DNA of 64,000 nt from Mustela lutreola (GCF_030435805.1 NC_081299.1:33226001-33290000); one strand, 5' to 3'. Counted from the stretch's first letter, positions 44,548 to 56,404 are shown. Program-made: numbers and translations. The notes: a model not told the origin generated them from the letters alone.

Positions 44548-44668
44548 ACATATTGCATGGAGCACTGGGTGTTGTACATAAACAATGAATCTTGGAACAC
44601 CACACCAAAAACAAATGATGCATTTTATGGTGACTAACATAACAGGATAAAAAAATAAAAAAATTTTA
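44548..44668 (+). repeat. Short LINE-1 3' end
   Basis: attgcatggagcactgggtg, cataaacaatgaatcttgga, ttatggtgactaacataaca, A-rich end. Confidence 0.8.
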
Positions 44669-44803
44669 AAAATGAATGTATGAATATTTTATAAAACTTA
44701 GACTAACTTTATATATATATAACTTTATATCTCGATTTTTCTATCTGACATTATATCACACTTTTCAATGCCATTAAATATTGCTTTAAAACATGATACA
44801 CAG

Positions 44804-44992
44804 GGCGCCTGGGTGGCTCAGTGGGTTAAGCCGCTGCCTTCGGCTCAGGTCATGATCTCAGGGTCCTGGGATTGAGTCCCGCATCGGGCTCTCTGCTCAG
44901 CAGGGAGCCTGCTTCCCTCTCTCTCTCTCTGCCTGCCTCTCCATCTACTTGTGATTTCTCTCTGTCAAATAAATAAATAAAATCTTTAAAAA
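44804..44992 (+). repeat. CanSINE with target-site duplication
   Basis: Near-consensus sense copy, with aaaacatgatacacag at 44788-44803 and 44993-45008. Confidence 0.98.
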
Positions 44993-45124
44993 AAAACATG
45001 ATACACAGTATTGATTGCATAGCATTTAATAAAGTTGATATATCATATATATAGCTTCTTCTAATAACACTCTGAATAACATATTTGTACAAAAAACTTG
45101 GTCTACATTTCTGATTTTGTTCTT

Positions 45125-45319
45125 TTTTTTAAAGATAACTTATTTTATTATGTGACAGACAGAGATCACAAGTAGGCAGAGAGGCAGGCAGAGAGAGAGA
45201 GGGGGAAGCACGCTCCCTACTGAGCAGAGAACCCGACACGGGGCTGGATCCCAGGACCCTGAGATCACAACCCAAGCTGAAGGCGGAGGCTTAACCCACT
45301 GAGCCACCCAGGCACCCCT
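45125..45319 (-). repeat. CanSINE with target-site duplication
   Basis: Antisense copy, with ctgattttgttctt at 45111-45124 and 45320-45333. Confidence 0.98.
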
Positions 45320-45642
45320 CTGATTTTGTTCTTAAGACAAAGTTCTAGAAGTGAAATTTCTGGACCCAAGCTTATAAATATTGTTAAGTTTCATGATACA
45401 TATTATTACATGCTTTCTAATTATTGGTGCTTTTATTAAATGAATTAATATATGTAAAATTTTAACAACTGTGTTGATACAGAAGTTTTGAATAAATAAA
45501 TCCATAATTATTAGTATTATACTCTTCATATAGCAGATTTATTGAGTGCCTACTATGTGGAAGGCACTATTCTAGAAAGGTTCAACCAAGGATATTCTTT
45601 TCAGCAATACGTGTGGGTATCAGTCTCACTACATTCTTCCCA

Positions 45643-45786
45643 TGGTCTCAGGGTCCTAGGATCGAGGCCCGCATCAGGCTTTCTGCTCAGCGGGGAGCCT
45701 GCTTCCCCTCTCTCTCTCTGCCTGCCTCTCTGTCTACTTGTGATCTCTCTCTCTGTCAAATTAATAAATAAAATCTTAAAAAAATA
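45643..45786 (+). repeat. CanSINE, 5'-truncated
   Basis: Starts inside the tRNA-like part (tggtctcagggtcctagg) and runs to aaattaataaataaaatctt plus A-run. Confidence 0.93.
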
Positions 45787-45901
45787 AGATTGACATGTCT
45801 ACGAGATATTTCATGGTGACTAGTCTGTCAATTAAATGTTTAAGACATTGACTGTGCATCCTGAATATTGTTTCTCTGTTCTCAGCTATCCTTCCAGGAT
45901 C
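45787..45901. other. 3' flank of OR-D
   Basis: Only about 115 nt separate the OR-D stop from the nearest SINE tail. No AATAAA on the minus strand was seen within this gap. Confidence 0.5.
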
Positions 45902-46843
45902 TCATTCTGGAGCCCTGCCCCAGCCCACTACCTTGAAGAAAGCCCTCTTCACGTCCTTGTTCCTGAGGCTGTAGATGATAGGGTTGAGGAAAGCAGAGAT
46001 GATATTGTAGAACAGGGCCAACTTCTTGTCCTCTTCCAGGGAGGCCTCAGAGCCAGGCTTCATATACATGACCATGGCTGGCACACAGAACATGGTGACC
46101 ACAGTGATATGGGAGGCACAGGTGGAGAAGGCTTTCAGTCGCCCCTGGGCTGAACGGATTCTCAAGATGGCAATGAAGATGTTGATATAAATGACAAGAA
46201 TAAGGGAGAGTGGGACCAGGATGACACTAAAACCAAGAATGAAGTCTACCCAGTCATTGACTGAGGTGTCTGCACAAGCCAGCTTTAAGACTGCAGGGAC
46301 TTCACAGAAGAAGTGGTTGATCTTGTTGGGGCCACAATATGGCAGACGCATGGCAAAGACAGTATAGATAAGAGCAGAGATGACACCCCAGAGTCCACAG
46401 AAAATGACCATTAGCCCACATATCCATGGGCTCATGATGACCTTGTACCTGAGTGGGTGGCAGATGGCCACATACCTGTCTATAGACATCATGGCAAAGA
46501 GCCAAGACTCAGTGATGCCTAGCACTAAGAAAATGTACATTTGGGCCACACAGCTGGCAAAAGAGATGGTCTTCTTCTGGCTGGCTAGGTGTGCCAACAT
46601 CTGAGGCATAGTTGTAGTGGTATAGCCCAGATCCAACATGGAAAGGATGCCAATAAAGAAGTACATGGGTGTGTGGAGGTGTGAGTCCAGGCAGATGAGG
46701 ATGGTGATAAAGCTGTTGCCCAGAATAATCAATAGGTAGGTCATCAAGAAGGCTGAGAAGAGAAGAGGGGTTGTCCTGGGGTTGAATGAAAAGCCCAAAA
46801 GGATGAATTCAGTCACGTAGGACTGGTTAGGTTCTTGCATCAT
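45902..46843 (-). CDS. OR-D: intact class II olfactory receptor
   Basis: A 313-residue odorant receptor with no breaks. Seen: NQS glycosylation site at 6-8; GN at 42-43; LHTPMYFF at 56-63; C98; loop-2 cysteines C170, C180 and C190 in LPYCGPNKINHFFCEVPAVLKLAC; KAFSTCASHITVV at 237-249; NPIIYSLRNKDVKRAFFK at 287-304. Two family landmarks are changed: the TM3-end motif usually MAYDRYVAIC reads MSIDRYVAIC (119-128; DRY itself is kept at 122-124), and the TM5 SY pair reads IY (218-219). The start codon pair MM sits 9 nt after a strong acceptor; either Met could start. Closest in the window to OR-B and OR-C on the same strand, with shared TM2-TM3 and loop-2 wording. OR2/OR13-like, orthologue not named. 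Confidence 0.97.
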   Translation of the reverse strand: MMQEPNQSYVTEFILLGFSFNPRTTPLLFSAFLMTYLLIILGNSFITILICLDSHLHTPMYFFIGILSMLDLGYTTTTMPQMLAHLASQKKTISFASCVAQMYIFLVLGITESWLFAMMSIDRYVAICHPLRYKVIMSPWICGLMVIFCGLWGVISALIYTVFAMRLPYCGPNKINHFFCEVPAVLKLACADTSVNDWVDFILGFSVILVPLSLILVIYINIFIAILRIRSAQGRLKAFSTCASHITVVTMFCVPAMVMYMKPGSEASLEEDKKLALFYNIISAFLNPIIYSLRNKDVKRAFFKVVGWGRAPE

Positions 46844-46852
46844 GTCCTACTT

Positions 46853-46854
46853 CT
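46853..46854 (-). promoter_or_regulatory. Strong candidate splice acceptor of OR-D exon
   Basis: Minus strand: ttcttttctttttcatttag, then aagtaggacATG. A long pyrimidine tract with TAG, 9 nt before the start. Confidence 0.7.
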
Positions 46855-46994
46855 AAATGAAAAAGAAAAGAATCTATTCAGACAGAGAACTAGCTAAGCT
46901 ATGCACCAAGGTGAGGGTTACTGATGGGACTGGAGTAGCAGTTGTCAGTGTCCAGTTATGATGAGACACCATGATCCCCCTCAACATGACAGCC

Positions 46995-47199
46995 CATTTA
47001 TTTATTTATTTATTTGAGAGGGAGAGAGAGAGTGAGAGAGAGAGAGCAAGAGCACAAGCAGGGGGAGATGCAGAGGGAGAGGGAGAAACAAGCTTCCCAC
47101 TGAAGAGAGAACCTGATATGGGGCTCAATCCCAGGACCTTGGGAGCATGACCTGAGCCAAAGGCAAATGCTTAACCAACTGAGCCACCCAGGTGCTCCA
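46995..47199 (-). repeat. CanSINE, minus strand
   Basis: TTTA tail, GA-rich middle, reversed head ending ccacccaggtgctcc. Site duplication catgacagcccattt (46984-46998), with one change at about 47199-47213. Confidence 0.95.
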
Positions 47200-47584
47200 T
47201 GACAGTCCATTTCACCTGCTCTTGGCCACTGCCACTCAAGAAATCTGTGAAGAGGAAAGGGCTTCCACCTCAGGTCGAGGCTCTGTCTCTGACCCACCAG
47301 TAATTACCCATTTCAGCCTCTGATCCCTCAGGTGTAAAATGAAAGCATTGGGCTAGCTGATCTTTACTTCCCCTTAGCATCCCTTCTCCTTAGTAAGGCA
47401 GCCAGACATTTAGAAATAAATATTGGCATACAGCCTCTATGCAATTTGGCAAATTACAGTGAGAGAACTTAGTTTGTCCTGTTCAAGACATCAATTCTTC
47501 AGTTTAATTTTATCTTCAATCTGCCCCAGGCTGGGCCATCCCTCTGCTACCCACAGGCCCTCTCTCGGGCCATGGCACAATAGA

Positions 47585-47715
47585 AGGCACTGAGTTCTAA
47601 GTCCTGGCTCTATAATTTACTAAGTGAATGACCTTGAGCAAGCCCTTTACCCCACCCTTTGAGACTGCTTCCTTGAGCACAAAATGAGGATGACTGTCTC
47701 CTAGCTACAAGTTTG
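47585..47715 (+). repeat. MIR SINE remnant
   Basis: gttctaagtcctggctctat, aatgaccttgagcaagccct, cttgagcacaaaatgaggat. Confidence 0.8.
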
Positions 47716-48474
47716 CTGTAAGAATATGATATCTATGATATATGATATCAAGGAATGACGTTTGGGCATGAAAAACATCACACAGAAGGCCAACAGAAGG
47801 GGTAGGTGCATAGTGAATGTTCACTGTATTTCTGGATGGTTTTCCATACACAAAACTGAGATTCAGGTCCGAGCTATGCAAGCAAACTTCCTGAGAAGTA
47901 CCCCATCATACTTAAAGCCCATAATCAATTTTCACTCTCCCAGATGTCCACTCTCTGTTGCTCCTTCCCATAACAGACAGTATTTCTTTCTTTCTTTCTT
48001 TTAGTTTCTTACTGACTCTCAGCTGTTTCTCAACCTCCCTGAGCTTCAGCTTCTTCATGCAGAACAGGGAAAGGACAGCCTCACCGAAGAGGTGTCATCT
48101 GCATCATTGGTACTTAAGGAATGGGAGCAATCTCGATGCTGTCAATATTTTCCTTCTCCTAGCACTAATTTATCTGATGCAACCTACTTGTTCTCCAGTC
48201 TGCTTGTTCTTCTTTGGAGCATCATGAATGAATCTGCGCAAAAACTTGTGTCTCCATTGAACCCATCAGATGGTTTCTTGACTTTGACCAAAGGACTGCA
48301 TTCACTTTGAACCTCCTATATGCTAGGCATTTTTCCAGAACCTTCAAAGACATTATCCAATAGTCAGATAGCTGGAAAATAACTATTTTTTTTTTTTTTT
48401 ATTAAATCCCTACCTTTCATTGAAGGGTCTTTTTTAAGTCACATTCTCTCCCCCGGGGGAAAGAGCGTGGGGTT

Positions 48475-48605
48475 TAGAGACAGTGGGTTCTGCTTCGATC
48501 CTAGCTTTGGTTTTACTTGGGCTGCTAGCTTACTTTCCAAGCCTCAATTTCTTCATCTGTAAGATAGGAATAAAAATATCTACCTTGCAAGCGACCTTCT
48601 TCCTG
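48475..48605 (+). repeat. MIR SINE remnant
   Basis: gttctgcttcgatcctagct, cttactttccaagcctcaat, cttcatctgtaagataggaa. Confidence 0.75.
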
Positions 48606-49094
48606 AGAGGAAGTTTCCCAAGGACCCAAGGTTAGAATACTCCACATTGGGGCCAAGAGTGGGAAAATGTGCCGACATTTCTGCTTTTAATTTTTCACAC
48701 ACAACTGATGGATGGACTGACTCTTTCATAGTCTTATGTTAAAGAGTGCTTAAAATGGTTTATCTGTGCAGGGAGGCTGAGAGCAAGTGGAACAAGCTCT
48801 CCATAAACCAGCAATGTATGCCCAAGGGTGATGTTCCATAACCAGGATCTTGGGTCAGAAACTCAGGCTCCCTGAACCCCTGGCTCCCTGTCATCCTTCC
48901 CTGACTCTCCTGAGGGGAAAACATTTTTTTTTTCCTGGGGTAAAAATTGCCTGACTCTCAGGATTATAACCAGAAGCCCCATGTGAGGGAGAACAAAGGG
49001 AGGCATTATTATCTACCATGATGAACTGGCTTCTGTGACTCTATTTGGGCCAAAAATATAGAATTTGGCTTTTGAGGTATAGCTTACAATATAC

Positions 49095-49205
49095 CTTGAC
49101 ATTCATTCTCTTTGAGCAGCATGATGACTCTGTGAGAAGTATAGGATAGGGGTCATTGTTCCTATCTCATAGATGAGAAACTGAGGCTCAGAGATGGAGA
49201 ATATA
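49095..49205 (-). repeat. MIR SINE remnant
   Basis: agcatgatgactctgtgaga, cattgttcctatctcataga, tgagaaactgaggctcagag (reversed MIR core). Confidence 0.8.
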
Positions 49206-49529
49206 GGAGAAATGGAGTCTCATTCATTCTGTAGTAACAATAAGGTTTTCTATGTGTAGCAAAACCATAGCTAACCAGAACTCAACTAATGAGTCCTCAA
49301 TTTACTGAAATGTTTTCTGTTTTTGATTCTTGGGGGAAAGACAGATGTGAGGGCAAAGAATTTTGTGTTGGGCTTTTAATTTAACTATATATGATATATG
49401 GGTATAGATGTGTACATGCGCGCACACACACACACACACACAGATTAATTGATGGTATCTCTGAGGTGAACAATGTCATATCAATCAGAAATGAGAAAAT
49501 CTCCTCAGCTCCTTTCCCAGCTCCCCACA

Positions 49530-49830
49530 TGCTATCCAACCCCAACTTCCTATTGCTGCCACTTTCAAAATGCCTTTCACACCCACCTGTCCCTCTCCAA
49601 TCCTACTGCCACTAGACAGAGTCTAAACTAAACACTTGGCCCCTTTCCCTCTGGTTTCATTTCCATCCTGCAGCTGGGTCTTTACCCAGACCATTCTTTG
49701 CACTAGCCTCCAGAGTGCTCTTTCTAAAACAGAACTCTGACTGGGCCATTCCTTCCTTTCATCCTTCAGCAGATCCCTTGTCTACAGGGAAAAGTCTAAG
49801 AGAGTTAGACCCATACCCTGGCATCACTCC
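49530..49830 (+). repeat. LINE-2 fragment, sense
   Basis: cttacctcc-like LINE-2 order in the middle of the element: accattctttgcactagcct, gtgctctttctaaaacagaa, ctgactgggccattccttcc, cagatcccttgtctacaggg, aaagtctaagag. Confidence 0.5.
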
Positions 49831-50599
49831 TTAAAGTCAGATTCATCAGTTTTGGTCACCAGATTCCAAGGCAGGTTGGTGGGATCTTTGGCCACTGCAA
49901 GGGATGAAACAGAAAGCCTCCCTGTGACCCAAGATGCCGTGTGCAGAGAGGACACATAGGAAAGAGACAGATCCCAGGTCACAGTGGGAGCTTGTCCCAG
50001 AGTTCAGATTAGGACCCAGAACCCCTGGCTACCAGCTGCTCAGCTCCTCAGCCTCGGTGCTAGCTCAAGATAAGCCCAAGCAAACTGGGATCCTGAGGTC
50101 AGACACAGCCTGCTAGCAGCTCTTTAACTGTGTGCAATTTAATGGTTTCCCACTGTACCTTCATTACTTCATACCGAGCCCAGTGCATAGTAAGACCTAG
50201 TAACTGCTTGGCTGAATGATAAACAGACTGAGAGACCCTGGGAACCAGAAAAAAAAAAGAGGGAGAGAGCGAAGGAAGAGATTCCAGACATTGTCTCTGT
50301 CCTACACTTTCCCTTTGAGTTTATCAGAGATCTGGAGAAAAGTATCTGTGTCTGGAAATCATGAGTGCCTTGGGGAACAGTCAGGACGCAAGTAGGTTAG
50401 GTTGAGGGAAAAAGAATGAGAGAGTTGGCACTCAGGTTACAGATCTCTTGTCATTTCTCTCAACTCCTGTCCTAGCCACTAAATAAAATAATAAAGCAAA
50501 AACACTATTTTAAAGACTATAATAATTTAATAATTAAGGTAGTGATTATTACTATTTAACACTTTAATAAAATATTATTCTTGTTCTTTTAGCAACTCT

Positions 50600-50910
50600 C
50601 TATGGACCAGATGCTGTAACACGTGCTTTACATGCACTGTAATTGGGGCGATAGCTGAAGGATTTGATAGTAAATATGGGCACCCTCTGATCAGAATACA
50701 CACCTGCCGTAGGAAACAGGAAAAGCTGTACCAGCAGGAGCGCAAGCTGAGCAATAACCCTGCGCATAGCCACCCTACGAGCGGGTGTTATTGCTGAGTC
50801 CACGCTGCAGGTGAGGAGAGCGGAGACACAACTTGCCCCCGGGGTGACAGCTGTAGCTGACTCCAGAGCCTGGGCTCATAACCACCAGGTGATGCTGCCT
50901 CTCGGAGCTT
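50600..50910 (-). repeat. MIR-like remnant in GC-rich DNA
   Basis: gtaacacgtgctttacatgc, then after an unrelated stretch taaccctgcgcatagccacc, gcaggtgaggagagcggaga, tgactccagagcctgggct: a reversed MIR with an internal interruption. Confidence 0.6.
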
Positions 50911-52640
50911 CTCTGGTAGGAATGGAGTTGGACTGACCCACCTGGAAATAGGTCCTCCTGTTTTCTCCTCATCCCCTACTCTCTCACTTGCTCTCTTGTT
51001 TTCTGCCTCCTCCAGGGTAGACGCTGAAATGAAAGAGAAGAGGAAGAGCAGGAATCGTGGCCAAAAAGCAGAGGGAGTGAAGCTGTGGGGAGGCAGCCCT
51101 TCAGACCAGGCAGATGCGGGAGGCAACAACGCCAGCCATGCTCCTAAGGCTGCTGCTGCCGGCTCTGCACACAGCAACACAGACATATGCTGGCCCTGCG
51201 TGAGCCCATGGGTCCCCTCCACTCTCCTTTCCATGGACTCTGTCCTCCCAGCAAGGTCCAAGAGGGGAACCGGGCACCCTGATGGGAGGTCAGAGGCTAG
51301 GCAGGCGCTGGCCCGGAGCTGGCCCTTCCCACACGTCCTCCTGCTGCAGCATCCGGCAGCCCCTGGAAGCCTCCAAGAGAGCACTGTTTGTGCACAAGGG
51401 TAACCAGGGTGTTCTCTGATGGGCCCGAGGTCATCTGCACCAGGGGATTGGTGGAATGAGCCACGGGAGCCTGGTGAGATCCAGAGAATGCTGGGAGACC
51501 AAATACAGAGCAGGTGTAAGGAGGGGTCTGAAGTGGCAGCTTCCCAACTAAGGGCAGCAAGGATGGACTAGGGCATGTACCAGAGACCCAGAAGCAGACC
51601 AGGAAGGATCAGTGTACACAGATGGACAGATAAGAGGACAGAGGACTATGAAGGCAAGTGAAAGTATGACTAAACTGGAAAGGGATGGAAAGTGAAGTCA
51701 GAACCTGGCTGCTGGGCTGGGCGGGGGGGCGGGGGGGGGAGGCTTCCACCTTCACTCACCCCCTTGCCGGAGCACACTGAGCGTGGATGCCGGAAACATA
51801 CAGCCTCTCCGAGCACTGCAGGCAGATGCTGGCTTCAGAGTAAGACCCTGCCCATAACACTCCCAACCCTGGTCCCCCACTCCCAGCCAAGGAGGGCAAT
51901 CCCAGTCCTACTAAGATCTTGTGTCAGGTGGCAGGTGATTCACCAAACCTTGGGACTGGAGGCGATCTTGGAGAATCTAATCCCGGTCAGGACATGCATT
52001 TTCTCTACAGCCTCCCTGGCAAAGCATGCTCCAACTCTCATTCACATATTCCCAGGGACAGGAGGCTCAGTCTCTCTCAGGGTAGCTTAGGTAGCCTTGA
52101 CTGCCCTTCACAAAATCCTTTCTTGTACTGAATGGAAAACAAGTACTTCTGACATCAACATTGTGTTCTATAAAATACCTCTTTGCCCCTCCACCCTGCT
52201 GCTTCTAATCACACCCCCCTCCTCCAGAATCCCCAGTCTGCATTACAATGCACTAGCAGCCCTTACCTGCCCCACCTTTCCTTAGGAGGGTCTGTGAGGC
52301 TGTGTGGGCTGCCTTCCTTGCCCTTGATAAGCCCTCCTGCTCTGATCAGCCCATTTTCCCCAAGCTGGAATCCTGCTTTGCCCAGCATCTCTGATGCCAG
52401 GCAGCACCCCACCAGAGCCCTCACACTGGCAGCCCAGGGAGGGCCCCACCCTTCAGCTCAGCACCTAAGGGCTCCAGTGAACAGCCTCTGGGGAAGCAAC
52501 CAGTGCTCTGATGAAGACCCAGGGATTCATAGTCAGGCAGATGTGGTCCCTGTGACCTAGTCAAGCCACACAGCTTCCCAGAGCCTCAGCTTCCTCTCTG
52601 TAAAATGCACCTGTGTTCCCTAGATCAAAATAATACTGGC
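50911..52640. other. GC-rich unique stretch, no supported gene
   Basis: The most GC-rich part of the window. Overlapping frames exist on both strands (198 codons minus at 50788-51384; 135 codons plus at 50996-51403), but neither shows a domain, a splice pattern or a start context. A G-run lies at 51718-51741. MIR-like text lies at about 52530-52620. Confidence 0.45.
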
Positions 52641-52644
52641 TATT

Positions 52645-53218
52645 GGGTTTTAAATTTTTATTTTATTTTATTTTTTCAGTATTCCAAGATTCATTGTTTA
52701 ACCACCATACCCAGTGTTCGATGCAATACATGCCCTCCTAATACCCACCACCAGGCTCCCCCATCTGCGCACTCCCATCCCTCTAAAACCCTCAGTTTGA
52801 TTCTCAGAATCCACAGTCTTTCATGGTTCATCTCCCCCTCCAATTTTCCCCAATTCACTTTTCCTTTCCTTCTCCTAATGTCCTCCATGTTATTCCTTAC
52901 GCTCCACAAGTAAGTGAAACCATATGATAATTGACTGTCTCTGCTTGGCTTATTTCACTCAGCATAATTTCTTCCAGTCCCATCCATGTTAATACAAAAG
53001 TTGGGTGTTTATCCTCTCTGATGGCTGAATAAGATTCCATTGTATATATGGACCTATCTTCTTTATCCACTCGTATGTTGAAGGGCATCTTGGCTCTTTC
53101 CACAGTTTGGCGACTATGACTGTTGCTGCTATGAATATTGGGGTACGGATGGCCCTTCTTTTCACTACATCTGTATCTTTGGGGTAAATACCCAGTAGTA
53201 CAATTGCAGGGTCATAGG
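52645..53218 (-). repeat. LINE-1 3' end, antisense, 5'-truncated
   Basis: Reversed young-type LINE-1: ttttttcagtattccaagat, catacccagtgttcgatgca, cagcataatttcttccagtc, acccagtagtacaattgcag. Reversed ORF2 C-terminus MWSIYTMEYYAS-like (SIYTMESYSAIREDKHPTFVLTWMGLEEIML). Confidence 0.94.
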
Positions 53219-55339
53219 GTAGATATTGGATTGTGTGTGCATGTGCATGTGTGAGTAGCCATTATGGGCCAGACACTTGATATTTGCACAGCATTATCAT
53301 CACTACTTTAGAAATACAGAAATGGAAACTCAAAGTATTAAGGAGCCTATACAGAGCTGGGATTCTGCACGTAGGTTTGTCTGACCACAGAGGCTGTGCT
53401 CCTAACCAATGCTGAACCCAATGTCATGATCAGACACAAGGCAGACCAGAGGCAGGGAACCGTGGGGCAGCTTGGGGTGGGAGGAAGGACAGAGTCACAG
53501 GTGGGGTGGAAGGTGGTTGGCTTATGCACTCTACACCTAAGAGCAGCATTTTTGAGGGTGGGAGGCTCTTCGGGGACTTCTTCCAGATACACAGTATCCT
53601 GAGGATAGGGAAGGAAATGGGGAAAGGGTCAGCATTTATTTAAGTACCTCTATGTGCCCAGCACTTCACAGGTACCATTTCGTGCAATCCTCCAAGAAGC
53701 AATTTATTTCCACTCTATCAATGAAGATACTGAAGTTCAGAGAGGTGAAATGACTTATTCAAGGTCAAGCAGCTATTGGAAGCAGCCAAGATCCCAATGT
53801 AAGTCTCCCAGATTGTAAAGTGCCTCTAACAACACACTCTGCTTGGGGGTGGGGGAGGATGACAAGCCAGGAGCACCCAAGTCTCTAGTCCTGGGATGGG
53901 GTCGGCCCCCAGCTTTTCTGATTCTCCTAATTTGCAAACCAGCCTTTCTTCAAGTCCAAACTTGTTTCTGAGGCCTCCATGCCTGCTACAAGGTGCTAGA
54001 AGCTGAGTGAGAGACAGAGAATCCTATTCTCAGTCAAGAGGCTGTTCCACTGCGAATTCCTTTATATCCAGAACAGTCCCTGATGGAGTCATCCCTGTTT
54101 TCTGAGTTACAAAAGTAACTCACGTTCATCAGAGAAAAGTCATAAACAGAGAAAGGTAGAAAAAAGAAATAATTACTCTTCAGTTCTTTCTGTACTAGAG
54201 AACATTTCACTGATGGCTTCCAGATGTTTCTCTCTACTATTTTCTATGCCTGAATGATAGTAGCTTTTTCCCCCTCATTTCATTAATAGCACACTTTACA
54301 TACAACTTTATTGTGACAGATACTGCTTGGCTAACTGTCCATTTCTCCCTTCTTTGCTGATACAACTGTGTTCTTGCTGACAACATTTGTTTGAGGCAGT
54401 CAAAGCCCAAATGACAGTGTTGTTTCTTCCTTTCCCAGAATCCTTCTCAGCGAGGACAGTCACAAGATGTAGTCCTGTCCAGTGAGGCATGAGGGAAACT
54501 CACCTGAGGAGATTTTGTGAAAAAAAACCTTCTTTTCCTAACAAAAAGGATAGAATGACAGATACATCTCCTTCCCCCCAAACCCCGTGAATACAAATGT
54601 CATGTCCGCAATTGGGCAAGTCACCTTGAGACCATGAGGAAGAGGCTGAGAGAGTCACAGGGGTTGTCTCACTAATGTTATCCAGCTGCAAAATATTAAG
54701 TAGCTTCCTACCTCGAAACTTCTTTTTAGATGAAGAAAATAAAATTGATTCTTGTATATCTAAACCACTGTTCGGTGGGTTTTCTGAGTTTTGTATGCAA
54801 ATCCTAATGGATTAAGTACCTGCCTTTTAAAACATTTACCATTATTTAATAAACCTGTCACCATCTACTTACCTATTTTTTATAACCATTAATGTCAAGC
54901 ATTTATTCACCTATTGTTGCATATGTAGTTTTAAACCCATTTTTTTCTATTACACATGATACCACATTGGATATTACCACAATGTATTGATTTCCTGGCA
55001 CAAGAAATCTATTGGGTTGAATTAGAGTTATAAAATAGAAAGACACCGGTTTCATACTTTTGTTCCCAATCAGGATGAAGTAAAAGAGACCAGAATTACT
55101 GCCCCACCTGTAATAACCAAAAACCTAGACAGATTGCATGGAATAATGTTTTCCAAGACACTGGACATCAAGCAACAAAATACAGAGATTTGTGAGAGAT
55201 GAGAAACTGATGAGTTGAGCCCTGCAGTTGTCCCAGGTTACTGTTCACAAAGCACTCCAGGCTGCCACAGGAAGTGAGGACTCAGAGGAGGCTAGTGGTT
55301 TCCCTGGGTGGAAGACACAGAATTGAGAGTGTGGGTGGC
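53219..55339. other. Intergenic, nothing coding
   Basis: MIR at about 53630-53800. About 54100-54300 and 54300-54690 have the feel of ancient repeats I cannot assign. No gene. Confidence 0.45.
53630..53800 (-). repeat. MIR SINE remnant
   Basis: aagtacctctatgtgcccag, catttcgtgcaatcctccaa, gatactgaagttcagagagg, tgaaatgacttattcaaggt. Confidence 0.8.
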
Positions 55340-55702
55340 TGCCATGGACTGAATGTTTGGGTCCCCTCAAGGCTCGTGTGTTGAAATCCTAATCCCTAAT
55401 GGGATGGTATTTGGAGGTGGTGGTCTTTGGGAATTAACTAGGTGATGAGGTTGGAGCTCTCATGATGAGATTAATGCCCTCATAAAAGAGGAAGAGACAA
55501 CAGTGTTTCCCTCCACCACATGAGGACACAAAGAGAAGACAGCCAACTATACCTCAGCAAGAGAGCTTTTACCAAGAACCTGACCATGCTGGCACCCTGA
55601 TCTTGAACTTTCAGCCTCCAGAACTATGAAAACTACATGTTTGTTGTTTAAATCACCCAGTCTATGGTACTCAGTTATAGCTGCCCAAACTGGGTAAGAC
55701 AA
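55340..55702 (+). mobile_element. MaLR-type LTR fossil, sense
   Basis: Landmarks of an old ERVL-MaLR (MST/MLT-like) LTR: ccatggactgaatgtttggg, tgttgaaatcctaatcccta, ctcataaaagaggaagagac, catgctggcaccctgatctt, agcctccagaactatgaaaa, gctgcccaaactgggtaaga. Solo; no internal part seen. Confidence 0.65.
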
Positions 55703-55919
55703 GGGCCAAGTTTGCTGGAGTTCGTAGAATGGAGTACTGGAGAAAAGAGAGTTCTGGAGGCCTGCAGAGGGTCCTGTGCAAGTCTCAGATGAGCACTGAG
55801 GAGTGGATTGTGTGAAGAAAGCACACAAGTTGGGGAAGGGGGAAGACAAGCGGAAGGGTTAGATGGAACCATTCTCGGAGCTTGTCCAGGGTCAGGGATG
55901 TGTCCTGTTCTCACTAGCT

Positions 55920-56400
55920 AGACTAAATTCTGCTCTCATCTTGCCCAACAAAACTTAAAAGCCAAATATAAGAGAGTCAAACTATTTACAAGTAATATAA
56001 CTACATTCTAAAAAAAAAAACAGCTTAAGAATATTTACCACGAATTCAAAAAATTTGTGACACTCAGTAAAGTAAGATTCAAAAATGCCTGGTATCCAGT
56101 GAAAAGTTACCAGGAATGCTATGAACTGAGAAGATACGACCCATCATGAGAAACATCACCCAGTTAAAACCAACTGAGAAAAAACACAGATGATGGAATA
56201 AGTAGGCACAGACATCAAAAAATTATATCTATATTTCATATGTTTAAGAAGCGACAGGAAAGACTGAGCATATTAAGGGAGAAATTGAAAGATAGAAATC
56301 TAACTTCTAGAGATGAAAACTGTGTTAGATGAAAAAAGCACTGGGTCAGATTATAAAGATTAGTACATTTGACAGCATGATGATAAAAGCTAAAAAGTTT
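55920..56400 (+). repeat. Old LINE-1 5' UTR-like text
   Basis: tggtatccagtgaaaagtta, gaaaaaacacagatgatgga, aggaaagactgagcatatta, agatgaaaactgtgttagat recall old LINE-1 5' regions, similar in type to 40850-43120. Confidence 0.5.
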
Positions 56401-56404
56401 CATA

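Larger units (their letters stand above)
44200..45370. other. Old repeat carrying three CanSINEs and a LINE-1 tail
   Basis: Between the SINEs, 44215-44336, 44670-44800 and 45005-45125 read like one ancient interspersed element (ttatcttactatctggagat, cacttttcaatgccattaaa, ttctagaagtgaaatttctgg). Family unsure. Confidence 0.45.
47200..50599. other. Intergenic upstream of OR-D
   Basis: Would hold the OR-D 5' exon and promoter, not placed. MIRs at 47585-47715, 48475-48605 and 49095-49205, a CA run at 49421-49441, LINE-2-like text at 49530-49830, and an AT-rich stretch at 50475-50590. No other gene. Confidence 0.5.

Noticed and set aside
50788-51384. 198-codon minus-strand open frame
   Set aside because: It lies in GC-rich DNA where stops are rare, overlaps an equally open plus-strand frame, and has no domain, signal peptide or exon signals.
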